Shown here piece by piece: positions 1 to 10,209 of a stretch of DNA of 64,000 nucleotides. This DNA comes from Piper betle (Eukaryota > Streptophyta > Magnoliopsida > Piperales > Piperaceae). The position numbers were made by a program, and so were the translations under genes. Position 1 is the first letter of the stretch; each line of letters begins with the position of its first letter. The stretch is taken from assembly GCA_033002965.1 (NCBI GenBank), contig JAURVB010009486.1:50078-114077 (forward strand). Direction: 5' to 3'. Below the pieces are notes generated by a model. It was not told where the DNA came from. It worked only from the letters and a program-made list of their open reading frames with translations, and made no database searches.

Positions 1-1616
1 CCCCTCTCTCTCCTCCTTCCTTTCTCCCTCTCCTCTCCTCTTGCCTCCCTTTCCCCCTCTTCCTCAGTCCCTTCCTCCTTCTCCCCTCCCTTCCTTTCTC
101 CCTCGTCCACCCCCCTTGCTGGCCACCCCATCCCTCTTCCTTCTTTCTCTTGGCCATTGCCGCTGTGGGCCACTGCTACTATTTGGGCCCCCCTTTTTCC
201 TCCTTTTTCCCCCGATCGAGGTACACTCCTTGATCCCCATTTCTTTTCGTTTTAGGCATGATCCATGATTTTTGTATGTAGATCTCCGTGATTAGGTACG
301 TAGATAACTAGAACATCATTTAATCGTGTAGATTTCATAATTTTTTTGTTGATTTTGCGATAAAAATGTGATTTTTATGATTTGTGTGACTTTTGGGTGT
401 TAAATATAATAATATAATCGTGTCAGGCTAAATTTGTAAAATCTACCAACTAAATCTACTTAATGACAGTTTTGTATGTTCAATTGATTAATTAATTAAA
501 TAGTTAAAATAATGATATTTTAACTCATATTTTTTTGTGAAATGATCATGGTGTGTAAAGCTTAAGTTGATTGATAATTAACTTAACTATCTTAATTAAC
601 TAAACCATATAAGATTATTTTAATACTGATAATCTTTAACTCACTAGCATGGGTTGGGTGTGACGCTTGATCTTTCAAGTTCCCTAGATTAAAGTCAATA
701 TGATGAAATTATCATTGGGGTTTAGTTTAAAAAATTAACCCGGAATCATTAGTTATTTTTCATAATTTTATTGAGATCTTATTCTCGATTAGTGTGTTAG
801 GTATCTCAGATAAATTGCCCTAAATTTCTCGGACATTTTGATATCTCTTATTAGATTAAAATGTGCTGGTTGAATCCTGAAAATTATTTTATAATGAACC
901 AAGATCGTGCAATATCTTTATTTTACAAAGTCTGTGTTGGAGAGTATAATACACTCTGCATGGGAATGGCGCATGATGTTTAATTTCATGCCTTTCCATG
1001 TCATGTTATTTGCTGCATATAGGATTGTTTGCATATTATTACACACACCACACACACATCATTCAAGGTTTGAGTAGTGGTTTGTATTTATTTGACCGTA
1101 CGGAGTTGAGCTCGTCGAGCTAAGACATGGAGCTTGCCTCATAGGTCCGTTACAACTTCTCTCTGCTTGATCTATTGTTTGGCTCTATGATAGTTTTGTC
1201 TTGTATCGTAGGGCATACTTAGTGGTGTTTTATTGGATCCCACTACCTACAGGGCCATCTTATCAGTTTTCTGGATTAAAAAATTTCAAGGTTGAGACCC
1301 TTTAATAAGATTTCAAAAATATGAGATACAGATTAAAAGTCATTTTGGCTTTATTTATCAACCCTTCCCAAGCCTTATACTTATTTATAATTTTCGTATT
1401 TTCTATGTAGGTATGACGGATGGGAGCGTAATGCTAATCGAGGGGCCCAATCAGTACCCACTTGTGGTGTTTGGTTGGTTGTTAATTGTATGATTATGGT
1501 TATTTATATTACCTGCTAGCAGTTTATATATTTCATGTGCATGATTCCATTTGAGTGTATCTGGGCCATGCAATGCTTTGGTGATTATGGTGTGAATTCT
1601 CATTAAGTGTATATGG
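1..1616 (+). repeat. Diverged partial long LTR (family A), left end outside window
   Basis: This stretch follows the order of landmarks in the long LTR at 27456-30412 but is strongly diverged. A pyrimidine-rich CT tract at 1-220 takes the place of the GC-rich block. A segment around 1095-1290 parallels the LTR part that carries the phrase GGATCCCACT and the following GGATTAATAA-like sequence. The stretch near 1370-1420 parallels the conserved TATATA-bearing part. The short open frame at 41-268 is the translated CT tract and is not a gene. The left boundary lies outside the window. Confidence 0.55.
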
Positions 1617-2719
1617 TGTAAAACTCGTGACTCAAGTGAGAGTTTTGCATTAGCAAACCAGTCAATTCAACCATAGGTTCAACCATTAATTCGAGACAAG
1701 TCAGTTTCATGACCCGCATACTGAGTTGATGTCAACCATGCGTTCTGAGCGATGAGGGTCAAGTGTACCTGAGTATATGATGATAAAGTTAGAAAGATGA
1801 TGAGAAATAAGTTAATAGAGTATACGACAATATGTAGTAGAATTGGCATGTTACCGTCAACTATCTTCTGTTCAGAGTATATTTGCCATAGAACTGGCAT
1901 GTTACTGTCGATTATCTCATGTTCATGTCCATATTTATTTTTTGATTATAATTAGGCCCTATTGGTTATATTCCAGTAGTATGATGATGTGAGCATGGAG
2001 AAGCTTCTAATTTTATGATAAAGTTTCCCATTGATGATGAGTCATTTATTTGCTAGTTTGAAAAAATTTTTAGAGTTCTTTTTGGACCAGTAATCTTTGA
2101 TTATTGACATATATTTTTTATATAGTTTGGTGTTATAAGTTTGGTTAGGAAGACATAAGAATCGAGAATGACTCATGGGATGTCTAACTTGGTTGTTGTT
2201 GTGTGATGTGATTTGCTTTTGTGATGTTGGGCCTATAGGCTATATGAAGATAATGGTATTGTGGGCTAATGAGCCACTTGAAACGGTCATATATGAGTGC
2301 TTTCAGGCCTTTGAAATACAAAATTGTTCTGTCTTATAACATATGAAAATAATTATTAAATGTCTGCGTATTATTTTTGTAAATTGTGAAATTATACAAG
2401 TTTGTAAAAAAAATTCGCATCCTAGTTCTAGGGTAGACTATGCTAGATTTTTTTTAGGATTTAAAATTTCCTTTATAATTTGTATTCATTTACGGTGTCT
2501 TATTTGTATGAGCCCAACTCTAAGTGTTTGTTCATGTTTTTTGTTTAATCATGCTTATTTTTGTTGCACATTGGATTCCTTCAAGCCTTCTGTCTTTTGA
2601 CACCTCAAGTGGTTATACCTATCTTATGAGTCGGCTTTAATTAAAGTTGAGAAACAGTAGTGGTCAAAGATTTAATAATTTGATTCAGTTCACGTTGTGA
2701 GCCAAATTGGGGTGTTACA
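1617..2719 (+). repeat. Internally deleted long LTR (family A)
   Basis: It begins TGTAAAACTCGTGACTCAAG and ends GGGGTGTTACA, which are the two termini of the family A LTR, but it is only about 1.1 kb long, so the middle is missing. The first 200 bases follow the start of the LTR at 27456. The last part includes the conserved phrase TTTTTGGACCAGTAA seen also near 17580. The flanking five bases (TATGG and TAAAT) do not match, so there is no target duplication. It may have arisen by recombination with the copy to its left. Confidence 0.6.
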
Positions 2720-3446
2720 TAAATTATAAATCATTAATCACTGTAATTTATAAATTAAATTAAGAACGTCAGAGTTATCACAACACGTTATGTTTTATTG
2801 TTATATCTTTCATTGAGGTCAATTAATTCTTAATCATTGAGAGTAGTTAAATAATATTTTTTTAAACAAGGGAGGTTAAATGATAAGTTGACTTAGTCCA
2901 AGGGATTAAGTTATAACTTGACTTATTCTAGAGGCTAAGTGATATGTGCTCTTAAAAGAAAAATTAAGAGAAATATTTTGTGTTAGTTAAACATCCTTCA
3001 ATTTTTTACCGCCTTATATTTGATTAGTCTAATGTAGTTGCTATATATGAAGCACAATCTGGGTGGTGTTAATCAGAATAAGCTAATCAACGTCTTGGTG
3101 GTGAATAAAAAATGGTAAAAACAAATCGTGTATTATATATATATATATAGCACATTATTTTTCGATTCGCCCCAACACATGCCCCACACTTCCAGTGGCT
3201 GTGTCTGCCACAGCTTACACCAGGATTTGCTGATGGTTCATGTATTGCATTGCATGCTGATGTGATGGGACTTAAATTTTCTACAGTGGACCGAGACGTG
3301 GGTGCACCCATCGGTTCTGTTTTTTTGGTTTGGCAAAAAAACCGAAAATTTTTGCCACGAAACATAAAATTACCGAAAAGGGTTACAAAATTACAAAAAA
3401 TAGGCTATTGTTCTGGGTATGATTAATGGCAAATCTTTTTTCTATA
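2720..3446. other. AT-rich intergenic stretch
   Basis: No gene is supported. The stretch holds AT-rich sequence with a short TA run near 3137-3150. The open frame on the minus strand at 3087-3365 has no recognisable domain and no splice context. Confidence 0.5.
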
Positions 3447-3968
3447 AACAGTAAGTATAAACGAGCCGAACTGAGTGGAGCAGGTATATTTTTGAATTTA
3501 ACATGATTTTTGATAGACATGTTTGAGCTTGTGTAAGTGCTTGACGAACCTTGATATATTATAGGTCAAACTAGGCTCGTCTAAAATTTATAATATTTAG
3601 GCTTGGCTTGTATTTGACTCGCTATATTTTCTAACCGAGTTTAAATTGAGTTCGAATCAAGCGAATATTTGTGTTTAGCACGTGCTCAATTTATATTGGA
3701 CCAAAAAAATTTTCTAACACTATATAAATTCAATGTGACCTTAATATGATTGATGACAAAGTATTTTTTCGAGTTTGAGCACATTAAACTCAAATTTCAA
3801 GTCAAACCGAGCCGAACACTCTTTAGCTCAAGCACTTTTCGTTATTCTATGAGTCATCTATTTTGAGCCGAATATTTTTTCGAGCACAAAATTAACGAGC
3901 ACGAGTTTAAACTAAACTGGACCGATCATAAAATACTTGCGAACTAGCTTGACTTATTTACAACCCTC
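3447..3968. mobile_element. hAT-like non-autonomous element (MITE), diverged copy
   Basis: The block opens with TATAAACGAGCCGAACTGAG and closes with a GCTTGACTTATTTACAACCC-type end, the reverse-complement style of terminus. The inside is AT-rich with repeated words such as GAGCCGA, CGAGTTTGAG and TTTTTTCGAGCAC. The same words in the same order occur in the better defined copy at 6606-7082. No target duplication could be picked out, so the boundaries are approximate. Confidence 0.5.
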
Positions 3969-4178
3969 CCAGGAGGGTAGGAAAATAGCGTAGCCCAAAT
4001 AGTTTTTTTCTTAAAAGAGTATTATATCCTAATTGGATGGGCTTAAGGATAAGTTAACTTTTCACATTGAAAGTGACGAGTATACAAATTAGAGAATTAG
4101 TTGAGTGTGAGTTAGATAATAAGCACTTATTCATGCAGTGAATTGAACTTTCAACCGTCCAACATACGGAGAAAACAA

Positions 4179-4418
4179 GGCCCAACTAGATAAGCCCAAG
4201 TGCCACACATGAATGGGCCTCGGCCCATTACACTCCTATCCTCTCAAGTCCTAACGAGCAACGAGCCCGCCCACCAAAGTTGGCTTCTTTTTGACCTTCT
4301 CCCTCATACAAACAAACAACCATTTGCCGTCGATCTTCCCCCTTACGAACGGTTACGATCACGATCCGCGTACTCTTCTCCTATTGGCCATTCATTTCCG
4401 CACCACCGACTATATATA
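4179..4418 (+). promoter_or_regulatory. Histone H2A promoter: site II motifs, histone octamer, CCAAT and TATA box
   Basis: Three elements fit a cell-cycle regulated plant histone promoter. GGCCCA occurs at 4179-4184, and the inverted pair TGGGCC/GGCCCA at 4214-4219 and 4222-4227; these are site II motifs, which TCP factors bind in proliferation genes. GATCCGCG at 4363-4370 is the exact reverse complement of the plant histone octamer CGCGGATC. ATTGG at 4383-4387 is an inverted CCAAT box. TATATATA at 4411-4418 lies about 85 bases before the ATG. S-phase expression is inferred from these motifs. Confidence 0.75.
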
Positions 4419-4500
4419 CCGTCCCAACCCCCGTCGTCGCTCATCGACCTTGCCTGCGCCGTAGCTGTGTAATCATTCAAAGTCACCGGAGAAATCAGAG

Positions 4501-5017
4501 ATGGCCGGACGTGGGAAGTCGCTCGGATCCGGAGCCGCCAAGAAGGCCACCTCCCGGAGCAGCAAGGCTGGCCTCCAGTTCCCCGTCGGCCGCATCGCCC
4601 GCTTCCTCAAGGCCGGCAAGTACGCCGAGCGCGTCGGCGCTGGGGCTCCGGTCTACCTCGCCGCCGTCCTCGAGTACCTTGCCGCCGAAGTAAGCGACTT
4701 TCGTTTTGAGCCTTTTGACCTTCCCTTTTTCGTATTCCATTGCTTCTTTGTTCGATTTCTGGTGTTCTGATTTTGCTCGGGATTGGTGGGTGTCGAAACA
4801 GGTTCTGGAGTTAGCGGGGAATGCGGCGAGGGACAACAAGAAGACGAGGATTGTGCCGAGGCACATCCAGTTGGCGGTGAGGAACGACGAGGAGTTGAGC
4901 AGGCTGCTGGGATCGGTGACGATTGCGAGCGGCGGTGTGATGCCCAACATTCACAATTTGCTTCTCCCCAAGAAGTCCTCGGTCCCTGGGAAATCATCCG
5001 CCGATGATGAAAGCTAA
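4501..5017 (+). CDS. Histone H2A, canonical type (two exons)
   Basis: This is a core histone that pairs with H2B and forms the outer part of the nucleosome. Exon 1 is 4501-4689 and exon 2 is 4802-5017; the intron 4690-4801 has GT/AG ends and falls between codons. The product is 134 residues. It begins [11 protein letters not shown] and contains the H2A signature [15 protein letters not shown] and the acidic-patch helix NDEEL. The C-tail runs through HNLLLPKK and ends SADDES. There is no SQEF end, which H2A.X has, and the tail lacks the SPKK motif of H2A.W, so this is the canonical class. The intron lies after LEYLAAE, a place where plant H2A genes often have one. Nothing looks broken, and the promoter motifs upstream support a working gene. 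Confidence 0.97.
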
Positions 5018-6597
5018 ATTGCCATGCCCCCCGCTTTTTTCCTCCTTTTCTGCTTTTGGCTATGGTGTTTGTGTAGTAATTGTTACTAGTAGTTTTTTTC
5101 TCTTGAGTCGTAAATGGTAGATGTTTGCTAGGGTTTCTTTCTATCTTGGATCAATCAAAGCTATCGTCTTTGTTCTATTAATCAATCAGTGTACGGTTTG
5201 ATGAATCTGGGTTGGATCAATTTTTTGTATGATCATTGAATTGTAATTCAACGTTGCACTCAGATAATGCCAAAGTTGAATTCGATCGCTGTTCCTGTAA
5301 ATCAATATGGCAATGTGTCTGATGATGCATATATAAAAAAATCAAGTTGTATGCAACTTGTTCAATATGTTGCTTATGGTTCAATTATTACTATGCGCAC
5401 AAATCTAAAGTCTATGCACACGGATGTATTGTAGATTGTTCAAATCTGTTCGTGCTCTTGTTGGGGGTTTGGGCACCGGGAAATGGCATGAAACGCAAAA
5501 AATTTATATTTCCATGGGAATATGTCTTAAATCCTATCCTTAGATCTGTACATTCATGCATGATTGTATTCTACATGTTATTCTTATGTGCTTAATGCAA
5601 TTTGTCTAAATGATCGATCATTTACCCTTTATTGTTAAGTCATTCACTGTTACATAATGAAACAAGTTTCGATTACTTAAGCTAACAGAGTGCACAGTCA
5701 AGAGAGTAGGTGACTGGCTGCTCCTTTATCAGACCTCTGTTGATAAAATAATCCTCTGTTTTGACCATCTGAGAAAAGGTTTTGTTACGGCCAATACTAG
5801 AGAGCTGTGAGATACAGTTTTTTGTCTTAATCCTACGGGCCGCGTATGCCAAGTTGCATGTAGTATGAGAGTGTAACGTGTCATGCGTGGGCAATCTATT
5901 TGTTCAAGCGTGAATGTCTGGTTGTCTAGCCCAAAAGAATGGACGCCTAAAGGGTACATATATATTACCCAACTATCATCAATCACCCACTAGATCTGTC
6001 TACTACTTGACACTGGGAATTAAGTCATTGCCGACGTGTTTGAAATGTACGTCTATTCCATGAGACTGAAGAGCAAGTTGTTGCTTACTGTAACAAGCAT
6101 TTAAGGCTTTAAGCCCCTGTTTGCTTCTGAATGTCTTCCCCCTTTAATGCTGCTATATGTATCGATGAACTAAAGGATAGACTGAAGTTGAAGGTGATGA
6201 AAAAAATAATGGTAATAGGATATTCTTAGATTTCTTGTGCAAAAGCTTCTTACAATTTAAGGCTCATTTCTGGAAGGGAAACAGATCCTCATTGATGATC
6301 ACAGCGTCTCATTCACCGATGTAGCCGCTAGAAGTTTTATGAAATACGAGCATGACCTGTATTAGTTTTGGTGTCTTGGATGGCTCTTTACATGTGATAA
6401 GGAATCAAAGTGATATTGGATTGATTTGATAATTTGGGATCACACACATTAGGTTCGTTCCACACAGCTTTCCCGTGAAGTCACGAATGCGCTCTTTAGA
6501 TGGTTTTCTCCTTAGTAACAACCAAAATGGTCCGAGGACCATACACTAAGCTGCAGCATCCCCGGCTTGTGGCAGCCCATTTCTGCAACCATCCTAC
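5018..6597. other. Downstream region of H2A and intergenic sequence
   Basis: The first 200-300 bases are T-rich and probably the H2A 3' untranslated region. Beyond that only short open frames occur (for example minus strand 5729-5986), with no recognisable domain or codon pattern. I see no gene. Confidence 0.5.
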
Positions 6598-6605
6598 CAA
6601 TGAAT

Positions 6606-7082
6606 AGGGGTGTAAACGAGCCGAGCCGAGCCGAGCCGAGTAGGGATGTATTTGAATTTGATGTGATTTTTGACAAATATGTTTGAGTTTGTTTGAGTGT
6701 TCGACAAGCTTTGATGTATTATAGGTCAAACCAAACTTATTCAAAATTCATATTATTTAGGCTTGGCTCGCTATATTTTTTAGCCGAGTAAATATTTATG
6801 CTGGCTCGTATTCAATTTATATAGGATCAAAATTTTCTTTCCAATACTACATACGTTCAATATAACTTTGATAGTATTGATGAGATGAATATTTTTTCGA
6901 GTTTTAACACATTGAGCTCTAATTTTGATCCAAGTTGAGCTGAATACTCCTTAACTCAAGCTTTATTTATTATTCAATAAACTATTCATTTCGAGTCGAG
7001 TATTTTTTCGAGCACAAGTTCAAGCTGAATCGAACTGAACATAAAATGTTTACGAAGAGGTTTGGCTTGTTTATATACCTGA
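6606..7082. mobile_element. hAT-like MITE with 8-bp target duplication
   Basis: The 477-bp element starts AGGGGTGTAAACGAGCCGAG and ends in the roughly inverted GGCTTGTTTATATACCTGA. It is flanked by CAATGAAT at 6598-6605 and again at 7083-7090, an exact 8-bp duplication as made by hAT transposases. The terminus carries four tandem GAGCC units. It has no coding capacity. Similar but older copies lie at 3447-3968 and 8345-8815. Confidence 0.75.
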
Positions 7083-7090
7083 CAATGAAT

Positions 7091-8340
7091 AAAAAAAGGT
7101 ACTCTACCATCTAACACTTTTTTCTGCTTAAAAATAAATTTTCTCACATCTGGTTGTATTGCTCTATGATCCATGTTATCCTTCCACGTCTCAAGACGCC
7201 AAGATCTGCAAAAGTTGTGAAAAAAATGTTCAAAAGCCTGAAATCTTCCATTCTGCCTCCCAAACTTTACCAACAAATTCAATTGGCTCCACCAATATTA
7301 TTGACTGTGTTGAGCAGAGTCCAGTATTTCAATGTTACTGTTGTACAGAAGTAGTCAGGAAGTGAGATTTTGGAATGTGTACGCTCTCACCTTACCATTC
7401 CTACCCAATCTGAATTTGGTTTTGTTTGTCTTCTGCCATTGTTTCACCTCCATTTCAATAGATCCTATGGAGCTTGTAAGCTCTAAAAGTGAGCCTTGTG
7501 AAGCAGAACATCCACGAACAAGGCAGTTCTGTTCTTCACCCAGCTCTGGCTTCCATCACCAATTTATGCCAGAATTAGCTGAGTGCTAGTCATTAGTCAA
7601 TACCATGCTATCTGAAAATACTTCTTGAAGCCATCAGCAAGTTCCAAAGTCACGAACATTATCTTTACTTCAAATGAACACTCTTATGACAAATAGATAG
7701 AAGACACAAAACATTGAATGGAGTTGGGGAGACTGGCTGGAACTGGCATAAATTTAAAGTGGACGTGACAAGTAGAGTAGTTGTTGTAGAACATGGCTGA
7801 ATGACCAACGTATATTGAATGGTATTTGAAATTTGTCGAGTAGCAGTTTCGACACCCATGTTTGCCTTCTCTTCTAGTATTGGTCTTGTGATTGCACTAC
7901 CATTGAATCTCCTCTCTAAGATGACGAGTAATTGGGTTGGAAGAAGAAGAGTGCTTGTTCAATTTACGGATCATTGTTAGGATTTGACGTTTTATATTCA
8001 TTGAAGTGGCAACACAGGTCCGCTCTCTTATTCAATGCCTTCCCCCAAGCTGGCCCAACTAGACCGTCGCTAAATACTTCAACCTGCCGTTTGCATTACC
8101 CTTCCAAAGTTGTTTCCTTCCTTTTTTACAAAATTTTATGGCCTGCCCAAATGCCTTTATTGAAATTGCAATGGCATTTCACGGAGCCCGAAGCGTGTAC
8201 TGCCGCAAGTCAGGGCGCGATGCAGGACTGGCCTTGTAGGTGAGATGTCGCTGGGGTGCATGGTGGGTGCTTGTCTTTCTAACTGATCTTCCGTGGTTGT
8301 TAAACTTGTTCTTGTAGTTCAAGAGGCGTGAGATTTATTA
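7091..8340. other. Intergenic stretch with a possible decayed exon
   Basis: A plus-strand open frame at 7159-7365 contains CKSCEKN and CYCCTE, and a second stretch at 7463-7589 follows a good acceptor (TTTCAATAG). They could be two exons of an old gene, but I do not recognise the protein and the splice phase between them is not clear. The other frames here look random. Confidence 0.25.
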
Positions 8341-8344
8341 CCTT

Positions 8345-8815
8345 GGATAGGGCTGTTTATAGGACTGTTTAAAGCTAGTTAAATTAGATTTAATTCGAAA
8401 TTTGAAGCTTAACTTGATATTAAATGAGTTGGCCTGAACTTGTCATGCACAACTCGGTTTAACTCGAAACTCGATACTTTAAATAAGGAATAAATTTTTT
8501 TACCATATTTATTTTATTTTTTATATAAATATAATTAAATTATAAAATAATAGCATATGATATTAAATTAAATAAATTTTTACATAATTAAATTATCTTT
8601 TATGCATAATTATGTCAAATTTGAAATATTTTAATTAAATAATAATAATTTTAGTATAATTATACAAAAAAATAGCATCAATATATATGAATTAAACTAA
8701 CTCGAACTCGACTCGACTCGACTCAAATGTTTTTAACTCGACTCAAACTCGAAATTAAACTAGCTAAGCTTGAGCCAAGTAAAACTTGACTCGGCTCGCT
8801 TGATGAACACCCCTA
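8345..8815. mobile_element. hAT-like MITE, diverged, opposite orientation
   Basis: The block starts AGGGCTGTTTATAGGACTG and ends CGCTTGATGAACACCCCTA, which is the reverse complement style of the 6606 element. It contains runs of ACTCGACTCGACTC, and the middle is almost pure AT. The flanks ACCTTGGA and ACCGGGGA agree at six of eight positions and may be a decayed duplication. Confidence 0.45.
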
Positions 8816-9037
8816 ACCGGGGATGATGGTAAGTGTGGTCCCTTATAGGCACACACATAAACAATAGATTATTAGACGCTTGTGTGGGTTTAAAATAGCA
8901 TTATCCATCATTGTTTGGCAAGTCGATGAGCTACTTTCACCCGAGAACGCAAGTCTATGGAGGAATGAGACAAAGGAGCCTTTTAAAAATTTCATAACCA
9001 TGGATTGGTACTATAATCAGCCCAACAATTACAATAT

Positions 9038-9390
9038 TGTTGGCGTATTTTTTGGTGGAGACACTCATAATGGGTGAATTCACCAAATCAATGAAGAGAT
9101 TAATTTACACTTAGTCTCAAGTTAATTAAATATTATCTCATGATATTTATCCTATCAGTTAGTTTGAGATAATGATGGAAAAACCTATAAATATTATATC
9201 TTTGCTACAACATCACAAAAAAAAGAAGTTATAGTGTTTCCAAGGAGAGGGATGATATGTTAGGAAAATCACACTTTTTTTAGTGATCAAGTCTTGACTT
9301 AAAAGCATGGTAACTCTTGTCTAATGATTTATTCCGCTATAAGATAAGTTTTTATCTTATTTGTATTTTATCATATATTTAATTTCTACA
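9038..9390 (+). repeat. 5' LTR of the old element
   Basis: It begins TGTTGGCG and ends AATTTCTACA. It shares with the right repeat the words TAATTAAATATTATC, TTTGAGATAAT, AAAACCTATAAATATTATAT (the likely TATA region) and GAGAGGGATGATATGTT. Divergence is high. Confidence 0.65.
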
Positions 9391-10209
9391 TTAGTATTAG
9401 AGCAGCTAGAACAAGATGTTCTAGGTCTATTTTTTCAAAATTAAAACATGATTAGATTATTTGTTGATTATAAATCATGTTTATTGATTTTTTAATGATG
9501 ATTTATTTATTATTTTCGTCATTATTATTATAAAATAAATATTTCTACCAAAGTTTTAATTCCTAATTTGATCGGCGAATTTTTTTAAGATACGTTCTTA
9601 AAAGATTTATGCAAATAATGTTTTCTTAGATTTACGCATGTATGTATGTCATGAATATACTAATCCAATATAAAACTGATTGAATTTTTTGAATTGCATC
9701 AATTTTATATCAATTTTAATAAGTTATAAGTGGTTTACTATGATTTTTGTGACAAATATTAAACCAATTCTTATTATTGGGTATGCCCTATATCCTTCTT
9801 TTGGCAAACCCTCTCAACAACTAAGAGATCTATTCGAGTGACGTGGGGACTAGTTGAAATAACAAACCTTCCTAATATATAGAACAAATATTAAATCAAT
9901 TTTAAATATTGGGTATAAGAGATAATTGAAATTTTTTAATTGACCAAATATGTTGGCAAACCTAATCACATTGGATGTAGAAGACAGATTTTCTTTTATC
10001 CCACTAAAATTTTCATGTCCATTATTTTGAATTTTATATATCACTTTCCATTATAATAATAGATTGTCAATGTAACAATCACATGGAAATTTTCTGTGAT
10101 TAAGAACACTTTTGTAGCTATTTGTCCAATATTTAATTTTTGTCTTTGTGATTTAAATTAAATATTAGGCATTCATCATTTTTTTTACAAAGTGTTTGTC
10201 AATATTTTT

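Noticed and set aside
41..268. Proline-rich 75-residue frame
   Set aside because: It is a translated CT tract inside an LTR remnant.
4495..4997. Long minus-strand and alternate plus-strand frames over the H2A gene
   Set aside because: They are shadows of the histone exons; the spliced H2A reading explains the sequence.
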